Positions 1 through 6,012 of a stretch of DNA of 6,198 bases are shown in pieces. The notes below the pieces were generated by a model. The model searched no databases, was not told the origin of the DNA, and was given only the letters and a program-made list of their open reading frames with translations. The position numbers were made by a program, and so were the translations under genes. The number at the start of each line of letters is the position of its first letter. The first letter of the stretch is position 1. The DNA lies in NCBI GenBank assembly GCA_030037575.1, contig JASHRB010000561.1:1-6198 (forward strand), read 5' to 3'. The DNA comes from Candidatus Sulfotelmatobacter sp. GTDB taxonomy: Bacteria > Acidobacteriota > Terriglobia > Terriglobales > Acidobacteriaceae.

Positions 1-1239
1 CCACGGCAACACATCCCGGCGAGAAATTTCCTGTGCCTCGCGCATCAACCGCCGCCGATACGATGGGCCAAATCCACGGGGAATCGACCGGAGGGCTTCG
101 TGGAACTCTCCGTTCGCCCGGGGCAATGTGGACGCGAAAAATGCTTTGTGCCGACCGACGAACAGGTCTGAGAGCCGCTGCTGCTCAGCCATAAAGAGGA
201 AGCTCAACTCCCGCATGGAGCGCTCTGCCTCCGAAATGGTTTTCTTCATCAGGGTGATTCGGCGCTCGGATTCCTCGATCGGTCTGCGCAGCGCGTCGCG
301 TCCCTCGCTGACGATGGCCAGCAATTGCTCGCTGAGACGCTGCAATCCGCGCTGGCAAGCCGTGCGAACCAGTTGGCGCCCCGAACCCTCGACCAGACGC
401 TGCAAGGCGCCGACCAGCTTATTCCAGTCACGTTCCGGCCCGCGATTTTCCGCCCGTTCCTGCGCGCTGATCTCGAATATCGGCCCGATCTGGCGTTGTA
501 ATCGCTTTTCGAGCAACTGGCGCGTGAACGCGGCGGCCGCGGCTCTTTCCGCGTCGGTCGTGCGATCCGCCTTGTTGAGAACCAAAATCAGATTCTGCAC
601 TTGTTGGCCCACCGCTTCCACCAGCGTCAGTTCTTCGCCGGCCAGGGGAGGATCTGCGCCCACGACCACCAATGCTGCATCGATGTGCGGGATGAAGGCT
701 TGGGTGGCGGCGCTATTGCCGGTGAAAACCGAGCCCAGGCCTGGCGTATCGACGATGCACATACCCGAAGAAAGCAACCGGCTGGGAACAAACGCCTCTG
801 CCCCCTGGACCCGCTTTTTATTTTCAGGATTGAGTTCCTCGGTCACGTATTGCTTCAGTTCGGAGGTGGGGATCTCGTTCCACGAACCGTCCTGCAGGCG
901 AATCCGGGCGATCAAACGCTCGCCAAAGCGGATGACGGTCGGTACGGCGGTCACGGGAATAAAGCCGGTGGGAACGACCGGCTCGCCGATCAAGGCATTG
1001 ATGAGGGTGGATTTGCCTCGCTTGAACTGGCCGACACAGGCCACATAGAAGCGGCCTTCCGCGATGCGGGCCGCTAATTCGCGGGCTTCCCGTGCCACCG
1101 GCTCCGCGCCCAAGTCCTCGGCCAGCGCCGCCAAGCACAGAAGCCGGGTGGCTCCATCGGCTCCGCCACCAGCCGCACCCACCACCGGGCGGCCTTCCGC
1201 GGTTACTGTGATCGCGGATTGTTCCCTACTGGGCTCCAT
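1..1239 (-). CDS. Dynamin-like GTPase, second of the locus (3' end outside the window)
   Basis: A minus-strand frame open from ATG at 1239 to the window edge, giving 413 residues with no stop, so the C-terminus is missing. The GTPase domain is clear: P-loop GQFKRGKS at residues 70-77, switch threonine T97 in PVTAVPT, DTPG at 164-167, NKAD at 222-225 and a G5-like SAQ at 258-260. The spacing and the VTAVPT switch region fit the Dynamin_N family of bacterial dynamin-like proteins. After the G domain comes an Arg/Glu-rich, helical, coiled-coil-like stretch (about 280-360), as expected for the stalk. No membrane segment is seen in the visible part. The start overlaps the upstream DUF190 gene by 14 bases; an AGG lies 8 bases before the ATG. 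Family members hydrolyse GTP to remodel or tether membranes and often occur as gene pairs; a distinct partner lies at 3348-5441. Pairing of these two is inference. Confidence 0.9.
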   Translation of the reverse strand, partial: MEPSREQSAITVTAEGRPVVGAAGGGADGATRLLCLAALAEDLGAEPVAREARELAARIAEGRFYVACVGQFKRGKSTLINALIGEPVVPTGFIPVTAVPTVIRFGERLIARIRLQDGSWNEIPTSELKQYVTEELNPENKKRVQGAEAFVPSRLLSSGMCIVDTPGLGSVFTGNSAATQAFIPHIDAALVVVGADPPLAGEELTLVEAVGQQVQNLILVLNKADRTTDAERAAAAAFTRQLLEKRLQRQIGPIFEISAQERAENRGPERDWNKLVGALQRLVEGSGRQLVRTACQRGLQRLSEQLLAIVSEGRDALRRPIEESERRITLMKKTISEAERSMRELSFLFMAEQQRLSDLFVGRHKAFFASTLPRANGEFHEALRSIPRGFGPSYRRRLMREAQEISRRDVLPW

Positions 1240-1594
1240 CGGTTTGACCTGGAGAACGAACACCCTTCTGATGGACGTAGCGGATGACTTCCACCTCCGA
1301 CATCGCGATCAGTCCTTCGTCCACCATTTCATCAAGCGCCGGGAGGAGAATCCTGATTTTTTCCTCCGTGTCAATGACAGAGATCATGATCGGCTGGTCC
1401 GACGAACGCAGCAGGTGGTGCTTGTGGATGAGGGTGCTCGCGCCATAGCCTTCGATGCCACGAAACACGGTCGCACCCGCAACATCGAGTTCTCTGCACT
1501 TGGTGACAATCGCTTGGTAGAGGGGCTTGCCGTGCCACTTGTCGTCTTCGCCGAAATGGATGCGCAGCATCTTCGCCTTGCCTTCTAGTTTCAT
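1226..1594 (-). CDS. Single-domain DUF190 (PII-like) protein
   Basis: A 122-residue protein that is essentially one DUF190 domain, the usual length of the family. Visible signatures are KMLRIHFGEDDKW near residues 8-20, the glycine-rich GATVFRGIEGYG loop at 40-51, IHK at 56-58 and IDTEEK at 74-79. The family has a ferredoxin-like, PII-like fold; its biochemical function is not established, but it is a frequent neighbour of crcB. The ATG start overlaps the stop of the upstream tandem DUF190 gene in an ATGA, and AGGAG sits 8 bases upstream, so translational coupling is likely. It is closely similar (roughly half identical by eye) to the second domain of that upstream gene, including the shared EGKAKM lead-in, pointing to a duplication. 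A small-ligand or signalling role linked to the channel is inference. Confidence 0.92.
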   Translation of the reverse strand: MKLEGKAKMLRIHFGEDDKWHGKPLYQAIVTKCRELDVAGATVFRGIEGYGASTLIHKHHLLRSSDQPIMISVIDTEEKIRILLPALDEMVDEGLIAMSEVEVIRYVHQKGVRSPGQTDGAQ

Positions 1595-2322
1595 ACCTCG
1601 GTCTCCTGCCGCCGCTCGGCTTTCTGGTAGTTGTGGGTGTACTTGATGACGTCCACGTTGGAGAGCACGACCAACCCCTGCTGCACCATCTGGTCGAGAA
1701 TTGGCATGAACGCCTGTAACTTCTCTTCCGTGTCAACGATCGACAGCAGGATGGGACGGTCGTGGGAAAGACTGAGCCTGGCATCTTTGTGGATACGCCG
1801 GTTGGCGCCGTAGCCCAGAATGCCGCGGTAGACGGTAACTCCGGCGATATCGTGTGCGCGCAAGCCGTTCACGATGGCTTCATGGAGCGGCTTGTCGTTC
1901 CATTTGTCGCTTTCCCCAATGTAGATGCGCATCATCTTGGCTTTGCCTTCCCGCTTCAAGGGGGGACCCTCGCTGGGGCTTCGTTTTTGCTTCTTCTCCG
2001 CAGGTTTGACGATGGTCGTGTCATGCATCTCAATCAAACCGGTGCCGACCATCTCGTGCAGCTTGGATAACAATTCGTCAACCTTCGCAGCAGTTTCAAT
2101 GAACTCCACCTTGACCGGAAGGTTGACCGAAAGATCGACGAGCCGTGTGGTATGGAGGTGGTGGTCGGCGCCAAACCCGGCGATGCCGCGGGTTACGGTT
2201 GCGCCCGAGACGCCATGAAAAAAAAGAAAGTCCAGAATGGCGGTATAGGCCGCAGCACCGTGGTATTGCTGATCTTCTGCCACATAAACGCCGACTTTCT
2301 TCCCCGGTCCAGCTGTGAGCAT
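1591..2322 (-). CDS. Tandem DUF190 (PII-like) protein, two domains
   Basis: A 243-residue protein containing two DUF190 domains, about twice the family's usual length. Domain A spans roughly residues 7-105, with the glycine loop GATVTRGIAGFG at 40-51. Domain B spans roughly 127-230, with GVTVYRGILGYG at 161-172 and VDTEEK at 196-201. They are joined by a charged linker (about 106-126) rich in Lys, Pro and Ser. Domain B resembles the separate DUF190 protein encoded just downstream much more than it resembles domain A, so the fusion and the downstream copy probably share a recent duplication. The ATG start is preceded by GAGAGG with a 5-base spacer and lies 15 bases after the stop of the CxxC/CxxH gene. 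It overlaps the next gene by 4 bases. Function is unknown; the family is known for association with CrcB fluoride channels. Three PII-like domains in one operon could assemble into one trimer-like unit, which is inference. Confidence 0.9.
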   Translation of the reverse strand: MLTAGPGKKVGVYVAEDQQYHGAAAYTAILDFLFFHGVSGATVTRGIAGFGADHHLHTTRLVDLSVNLPVKVEFIETAAKVDELLSKLHEMVGTGLIEMHDTTIVKPAEKKQKRSPSEGPPLKREGKAKMMRIYIGESDKWNDKPLHEAIVNGLRAHDIAGVTVYRGILGYGANRRIHKDARLSLSHDRPILLSIVDTEEKLQAFMPILDQMVQQGLVVLSNVDVIKYTHNYQKAERRQETEV

Positions 2323-2337
2323 ATTGTCCTCTCGACG

Positions 2338-2919
2338 CTAAAGTCCTCTTTGACCAACTAGAAACTCCGCGGCTCGACCCAAGAGTCCTCCGCCCTCATG
2401 AATCCCATGTTTCAGCTGTTCGCGGAAGGCTTCAAGATCCCGCTCCAGCTCTCCACGGTTCCGTTCTACGATTTCGTCAACCAGCGTTCGTAAGCGCAAG
2501 GGAATAAATTCCTTCACTTTTCGGCCATGCTCGAGACATAGCGTTCCCTGGGTCTTCATCCACTCGGCGAACATGGCCCCCTGCAGTTTTTGCGCCAGTT
2601 CACGCAAGCGGGCTCCCTCTTCTTCGAGCACGCGGTGACACAGGGAGCACTGATCGCTACTCACCTTTCCGGCCAGCGGCCCTTTCAGCATTTCCAGGAA
2701 CACCATGGTGACGCTCTCGCCCGGCGTGGAACGCGAAAGCTTTTCTCGCGACCGGGCGAGCGCCCAACCGTGAAAATTGCACAAGCGCAGATCGGACTGC
2801 GGACGGGTGGTTTCCGCCAGCGTCCACTGAAAGTCCTTCAGGATTCCGCAGATGGGACATGTGCCCTTGGTCAGTACCAGGCTCAGGCTGGGGCCTGAGG
2901 TTGAAGTCGCCGCTTTCAT
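2338..2919 (-). CDS. Unknown protein with two CxxC/CxxH putative zinc-binding modules
   Basis: A 193-residue protein not recognised with certainty; it resembles DUF6062-like uncharacterised proteins. Two repeated modules are visible: C21-x2-C24 with C47-x2-H50, and C91-x2-C94 with C128-x2-H131. The spacing within each pair suggests a three-Cys, one-His metal site, most likely zinc. The middle and C-terminal parts are rich in Glu, Arg and Leu and look helical (about 96-122 and 140-180). No signal peptide or membrane segment is seen, so it should be cytoplasmic. The chosen ATG overlaps the crcB stop in an ATGA and has GGGAGG 8 bases upstream; a longer in-frame start at 2952 would add 11 residues inside crcB without comparable support. 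Its place between the channel and the DUF190 genes implies a fluoride-linked role, but none can be named. A redox or thiol function is an alternative to metal binding. Confidence 0.85.
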   Translation of the reverse strand: MKAATSTSGPSLSLVLTKGTCPICGILKDFQWTLAETTRPQSDLRLCNFHGWALARSREKLSRSTPGESVTMVFLEMLKGPLAGKVSSDQCSLCHRVLEEEGARLRELAQKLQGAMFAEWMKTQGTLCLEHGRKVKEFIPLRLRTLVDEIVERNRGELERDLEAFREQLKHGIHEGGGLLGRAAEFLVGQRGL

Positions 2920-3293
2920 GGGATTGCCCTCCCAGTGACAACGCCTCCCCACACCGCCATGAAACCGACGACCACACTCAGGGCCACGTAGAGAATCCCC
3001 ACTCCAATCTGCCCGTCCTGGATCGTGCGTAAGCTTTCGTATTCAAAGCTAGAGAATGTGGTATATCCCCCGATGAAGCCGATGGGGATCAGGTATCGCC
3101 AATTTGGACTCCAGTGCGTTTTTGCCGTCAATAAAGCAAAGACCAAGCCGATCAGGAACGAACCCGTAACGTTGATCACAAAGGTTCCGTAGGGGAAACG
3201 CGTTCCCATCCTGCTGCCGATATAACTGCCCAACCAGAAGCGCAAAATTGACCCGAGGCACCCCCCGACGCCCACCATCACATATTTCAGCAA
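2916..3293 (-). CDS. crcB: CrcB/Fluc fluoride channel
   Basis: A 125-residue, four-helix membrane protein of normal CrcB length. Family hallmarks are present: GGCLGSILRF near residues 10-19, the GTFVINVTGSF segment at 36-46 with the pore asparagine N41, and GGYTTFSSFEYE at 75-86 with the phenylalanine pair F80/F83 and the break in the third helix that holds the central sodium in characterised members. Membrane helices lie at about 3-23, 35-56, 66-87 and 97-120. Characterised homologues are dual-topology dimers that pass fluoride out of the cell. The start is TTG: it is the first possible start after an in-frame TGA at 3315-3317, has AAGGA 10 bases upstream, and gives the N-terminus typical of the family, whereas ATG at 3278 has no ribosome site. 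It follows the GTPase gene after 54 bases with no terminator and overlaps the next gene by 4 bases. Confidence 0.96.
   Translation of the reverse strand: MLKYVMVGVGGCLGSILRFWLGSYIGSRMGTRFPYGTFVINVTGSFLIGLVFALLTAKTHWSPNWRYLIPIGFIGGYTTFSSFEYESLRTIQDGQIGVGILYVALSVVVGFMAVWGGVVTGRAIP
2928..2933 (-). promoter_or_regulatory. Ribosome binding site of the CxxC/CxxH gene
   Basis: GGGAGG on the minus strand, 8 bases before the ATG at 2919, lying inside the end of crcB. It fixes the start at 2919 rather than the upstream in-frame start at 2952. Confidence 0.75.
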
Positions 3294-3303
3294 GTCGTCC
3301 CGT

Positions 3304-3308
3304 TCCTT
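3304..3308 (-). promoter_or_regulatory. Ribosome binding site of crcB, supporting a TTG start
   Basis: AAGGA on the minus strand, 10 bases before the TTG at 3293, inside a purine-rich AGGAAAGGAACGGGA run. No comparable site precedes the ATG at 3278, so this site supports the TTG. Confidence 0.65.
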
Positions 3309-3347
3309 TCCTGTTCATACTGCTTCCCGATTGTCCTCACCCGGCCA

Positions 3348-5441
3348 CTAGGCCACGGTCGGCGCCGAGCGGGCGCTCTTGAGACCTTCCAGGTCGCGGC
3401 GAATGGCATCTTCCTGGGCGACGGGCGACACCCGGTCTCCCACCAGGCTCTCGATCTGAGCGCGATAGCTGTTGGCATAAGCCTCGAACCTGCGTTGGAT
3501 CTGAGTCAGCGTTCTGTCCGACCAGTCATAGAGCAAAGCATGATAGGCCGAGAGAGACGTCGTGACTTGGCTGCCGATCATTCCGGCCAGACGCTTGGTC
3601 ACCCGCGATCTCGAGAGGTTTCGACCGAGCAAACGGAAGAGAAAAGGGGGCCGCATTTGAATGTCCACGGGGCCCAGATCGAATGCTGGCATCTCCCGCA
3701 GCAGGGCAAAGAATTCCTGTTTTCCAGGCACGTCTTCGACTTCCAGAACTTGAGCGGCGGCGGCTAGCGTTTCGTGGAGTTTGTGCGCCAAAGCGTCCAT
3801 TCGCCGGCGAAGAGCTTCCGTTTGTTCCTGAACCTGCCAGGTCACCGCGTTCCGAACCATCATTGGCGCCGCTTCCCCGGTTGCCCCTGGCTTCGACCAG
3901 GACTCGACCAAAGTAGCTCCCGCCAGTCGCAATATCGGCCTGGTTGAATATTCCAATTGGTTGGCCGCGCCGCGGGCGAGTTTCTTCATCTCTTCGAGCC
4001 GGCCACTGGCCTGACGCAATTCCGACTCAATCACGCGTAACTGTTCCACCTTTTTGGGGGATACCTGATCCTTGCGACGGAGCCGTGTGCGTAAAGCCAT
4101 CTCCACCGACTGCTGCAAGGCTCCCAATTTGCGCCGTATGGAGCGAAGTTTGAGATCCTGCCGTTGACTGTACAGGGGGGCAATGTCCTGGTCGAACCAG
4201 TGCTCGAGCAGATCTCGGCTCCCCGCGATGACGCTCACTGCATGGACGGCCAGATCCAGGTTCAGCTCTTCCTTAATATGATCCTTGACATAGGCAATCA
4301 CTCGCGAGCGATCTTCGAGGGCCAATACGTCTGCCTTGCTCAACAAGACGTTGGCCGGAATCGCCGCGTCATAGAGAATCTGGATGGTTGCGAGGTCGTC
4401 CGGAGTTAGAGTCGATCCAGCATCGACCAGGACCACGCCCAAATCGCAACGTGGCAGGTAAGCCAGCGTCTCGGCAGCTCCCCGGGTTGCCAGAGATCCC
4501 AATCCAGGAGTGTCGACAAAGACGATTCCCTCCCGAAGGCGAGGGGAAGGAATCTGAACCACGATTCTGGTGACATGCTTTTCGTTGCCACGATTCATCT
4601 GCTCAGCGACGAACTGTGGCAATTGCGAAATATCGAATTGCTCGCCAGTGCGGTTCCCAAACCACACATGAACCGCCGGAGAATCTCCGTACAACAAGCG
4701 CGTTGGCACCGCCGTGATGGGGGTCACTCCCACCGGGAGCGCATCGGTCCCTAGGATGGCGTTCAGTAGCGATGACTTACCCGAGCTGACGCGACCAAAA
4801 ATGGCGATTTCAAAGCTGTTGTCTTCCAGCCGATCAAGAATCATCGACAAGCTAGATCGAAATTCGACCAGTCCATGTTCGCCAATAACAGACTCCAACC
4901 TCTTGAGCAAGGAGACTTCGTCTCCGCTTTGTTCTAACCTTTGCAGCCGTTCCTGCAAATTTTCCCCGGACCCACGCGTCAGATACTGATCGAGTTGTTT
5001 CACCAGGCCCTGCAGTTCTCCAGCAATACCGTTGAGTTCAACTGCGGCCGCCTGGGGAACTTGTCCATAGCCGCTCATGTATTCGGGCTTCAACTCCTCC
5101 GCGGCAATATCCACAAACGTGAGATTTACGTGGAGTGCACGCGAAACCGGGATATCGGCTGGCGGTCGCTCCATTCCTTGTCCATCGAGCACGCGAACCA
5201 GCTGAGCGCGGATGCGGCGGATGTAGTCCTCGATCACCCGCCGCTGAGCAGGACTCAGATCGGGAGCATATTGGGGAAAGGCCAGCTTAGAGGTAGAAAC
5301 ACTGAGCGCGCTTTCCATCTCCGCCAGCAGCTTGTCGATGTGGCGGCAGCTCACACTGAGACGCCGCTTATGATTCGAATTGAGCAAATTGGCCGAGGGT
5401 TCGGGCATTGGTCCTTGGTCCGCGCACCACCCAAACGGCAC
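3348..5441 (-). CDS. Dynamin-like GTPase, first gene of the fluoride-controlled operon
   Basis: A 697-residue bacterial dynamin-like protein. The GTPase motifs are complete: P-loop GRVSSGKS at residues 216-223, switch threonines T240/T243 in GVTPITAVPT, DTPG at 310-313 and SKAD at 368-371. About 200 residues of charged helical sequence precede the G domain, and a long helical region follows (about 430-570). A hydrophobic and basic patch around 598-618 (PPFLFRLLGRNLSRSR) could be the membrane-contact paddle tip, which is inference; no clear transmembrane helix is seen. The GTG start is chosen because AGGAG lies 9 bases upstream; in-frame ATG at 5408 has AAGGA only 3 bases away. It is the first gene behind the minus-strand fluoride aptamer and differs from the GTPase at 1-1239 in length before the G domain (about 215 versus 70 residues). 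Family members bind GTP and reshape or stabilise membranes; a role against fluoride damage is inference. Confidence 0.93.
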   Translation of the reverse strand: MPFGWCADQGPMPEPSANLLNSNHKRRLSVSCRHIDKLLAEMESALSVSTSKLAFPQYAPDLSPAQRRVIEDYIRRIRAQLVRVLDGQGMERPPADIPVSRALHVNLTFVDIAAEELKPEYMSGYGQVPQAAAVELNGIAGELQGLVKQLDQYLTRGSGENLQERLQRLEQSGDEVSLLKRLESVIGEHGLVEFRSSLSMILDRLEDNSFEIAIFGRVSSGKSSLLNAILGTDALPVGVTPITAVPTRLLYGDSPAVHVWFGNRTGEQFDISQLPQFVAEQMNRGNEKHVTRIVVQIPSPRLREGIVFVDTPGLGSLATRGAAETLAYLPRCDLGVVLVDAGSTLTPDDLATIQILYDAAIPANVLLSKADVLALEDRSRVIAYVKDHIKEELNLDLAVHAVSVIAGSRDLLEHWFDQDIAPLYSQRQDLKLRSIRRKLGALQQSVEMALRTRLRRKDQVSPKKVEQLRVIESELRQASGRLEEMKKLARGAANQLEYSTRPILRLAGATLVESWSKPGATGEAAPMMVRNAVTWQVQEQTEALRRRMDALAHKLHETLAAAAQVLEVEDVPGKQEFFALLREMPAFDLGPVDIQMRPPFLFRLLGRNLSRSRVTKRLAGMIGSQVTTSLSAYHALLYDWSDRTLTQIQRRFEAYANSYRAQIESLVGDRVSPVAQEDAIRRDLEGLKSARSAPTVA

Positions 5442-5450
5442 ACGGGAACT

Positions 5451-5455
5451 CTCCT
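5451..5455 (-). promoter_or_regulatory. Ribosome binding site of the 697-residue GTPase
   Basis: AGGAG on the minus strand, 9 bases before the GTG at 5441. It decides this start over ATG at 5408. It could also pair with the CTCCT of the upstream aptamer (5543-5547), which would hide it when the aptamer is unfolded; that is inference. Confidence 0.75.
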
Positions 5456-5540
5456 GTTTTGAATGCTTTCAGGGTTTCTTGGGATTGAGCCACGGTCGGC
5501 CTAGAGCACACCAACCCCTACCCAGAGATCCCTCTTCTTC

Positions 5541-5590
5541 GTAGGAGTCATCTGCCCAGTGGGCGGTTTTAAAGGCGAACTCCAACACCC
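5541..5590 (-). ncRNA. Fluoride (crcB-motif) riboswitch of the leftward operon
   Basis: Read on the minus strand this stretch has the order of elements of the fluoride aptamer. P1 strands GGTG (5589-5586) and CGCC (5577-5574) enclose GGAG (5583-5580), which pairs with CTCC (5547-5544) as the pseudoknot. Next come the conserved AAAACCGCC, a GCCC-ACT-GGGC hairpin (5564-5554) and the diagnostic GATGACTCCTAC (5552-5541). P1 carries a U-G pair and lacks the fifth pair, and the usual CTGATG is CAGATG. Known members bind fluoride with magnesium and turn the downstream genes on. It starts about where the promoter at 5597-5626 should begin transcription. The 99 bases between aptamer and GTG hold no hairpin followed by a U-run, so translational control is more likely than attenuation, by inference. 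Confidence 0.9.
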
Positions 5591-5596
5591 AAAGAA

Positions 5597-5626
5597 ATTA
5601 TGGGCGCGCGCGGCGGCGAAAGTCAA
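5597..5626 (-). promoter_or_regulatory. Sigma70-like promoter of the leftward operon
   Basis: On the minus strand TTGACT (5626-5621) and CATAAT (5602-5597) are separated by 18 bases, five of six matches to consensus each. Transcription would begin near 5590, exactly at the first bases of the fluoride aptamer, which strongly supports the assignment. Confidence 0.75.
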
Positions 5627-5666
5627 CGGGTTTGCACCGGACCTGCTTGAACGGCGCCGCCGGTTT

Positions 5667-5688
5667 CCCTGCAGGGGAGGATCCCTGC
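5667..5688. other. Palindrome and inverted repeat between the divergent promoters
   Basis: CCCTGCAGGG (5667-5676) is a perfect 10-base palindrome, and GCAGGG (5671-5676) is repeated inverted as CCCTGC (5683-5688) six bases further on. It sits in the roughly 90-base gap between the two -35 boxes (5627-5717), where a regulator could act on both transcripts. No known operator is recognised, and such short symmetry can arise by chance. Confidence 0.3.
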
Positions 5689-5717
5689 CCGTGAGGGGAG
5701 AAAGTCACTTCCGTTCC

Positions 5718-5745
5718 TTGACATGGCCTCACATCGGGGTAGACT
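5718..5745 (+). promoter_or_regulatory. Sigma70-like promoter of the rightward transcript
   Basis: A perfect TTGACA (5718-5723) and a weaker TAGACT (5740-5745, four of six) are separated by 16 bases. A start near 5752 would place the second fluoride aptamer at the very 5' end of the RNA. Confidence 0.6.
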
Positions 5746-5763
5746 GGGCTCGTTGCCTACAAA

Positions 5764-5828
5764 CCGGTGAGGGAGTTCACCGTAACCGCTTCCCCTCGAC
5801 TGAATATCGGGGAGGCTGATGACTCCTG
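5764..5828 (+). ncRNA. Fluoride (crcB-motif) riboswitch of the rightward gene
   Basis: A well-formed fluoride aptamer. P1 is CGGTGA (5765-5770) with TCACCG (5777-5782), six perfect pairs. GGAGT (5772-5776), between the P1 strands, pairs with ACTCC (5822-5826) to make the pseudoknot. The conserved TAACCGC follows at 5783-5789. An eight-pair stem joins GCTTCCCC (5788-5795) to GGGGAGGC (5809-5816), with one U-G pair. The hallmark CTGATGACTCCT is at 5816-5827. It lies about 12 bases after the predicted transcription start and 184 bases before the GTG of the next gene. Known members are fluoride-activated on-switches. It is separate from, and opposite in direction to, the aptamer at 5541-5590. Confidence 0.93.
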
Positions 5829-5845
5829 ACAAGAGGATTCTTGTC
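5828..5845 (+). other. Hairpin directly after the rightward aptamer
   Basis: GACAAGA (5828-5834) and TCTTGTC (5839-5845) form a perfect seven-pair stem with a GGAT loop. It begins one base after the pseudoknot strand and probably belongs to the expression platform. No U-run follows, so it is not itself a terminator. Confidence 0.5.
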
Positions 5846-5852
5846 TCGGGAG

Positions 5853-5926
5853 CGCATCACCCAGCAAGCAATCCACAAAATCGAGGACGTGCGAAACAGA
5901 AGCAAGTGATGCGGTTTTGTGTTTTT
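5853..5926 (+). terminator. Terminator-like structure in the rightward leader
   Basis: CGCATCAC (5853-5860) and GTGATGCG (5906-5913) are complementary over eight bases, and the second arm is followed by GTTTTGTGTTTTT (5914-5926), as in an intrinsic terminator. A competing pairing exists between CACAAAA (5874-5880) and TTTTGTG (5915-5921), which would consume the U-rich part. Alternating pairings between an aptamer and its gene suit transcription attenuation. The loop is long (45 bases) and the stem is not GC-rich, so this is tentative. Confidence 0.35.
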
Positions 5927-6001
5927 ACGATGAACAGGTGCCGGCATGAGCGCAAGCCCTGTTCCCCAAGAGTCGGTTGCACGCCAGGCGAATCTGCGCC
6001 A

Positions 6002-6007
6002 GGGAGG
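6002..6007 (+). promoter_or_regulatory. Ribosome binding site of the rightward gene
   Basis: GGGAGG lies 5 bases before the GTG at 6013. It is the best ribosome site in the leader and fixes the reading frame of the gene that follows. Confidence 0.7.
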
Positions 6008-6012
6008 ATTCG

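Noticed and set aside
128..1077. Plus-strand open frames of 306 and 158 residues opposite the second GTPase
   Set aside because: They lie over the GTPase frame with its full G1-G4 motifs; their composition is Ser/Arg-rich or His/Gly-rich with no recognisable domain.
3049..3318. Minus-strand 89-residue frame with an ATG just before crcB
   Set aside because: It is out of frame with crcB, has no recognisable motif, and covers the first two helices of a certain channel gene.
3339..3350. GGCC-TAGT-GGCC hairpin at the end of the first GTPase gene as a terminator
   Set aside because: Only four base pairs and no U-run follows, so it does not separate the GTPase from crcB.
4941..5462. Plus-strand 173-residue frame opposite the N-terminus of the first GTPase
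   Set aside because: It is antisense to the helical N-terminal region of the GTPase, with no ribosome site or family signature.
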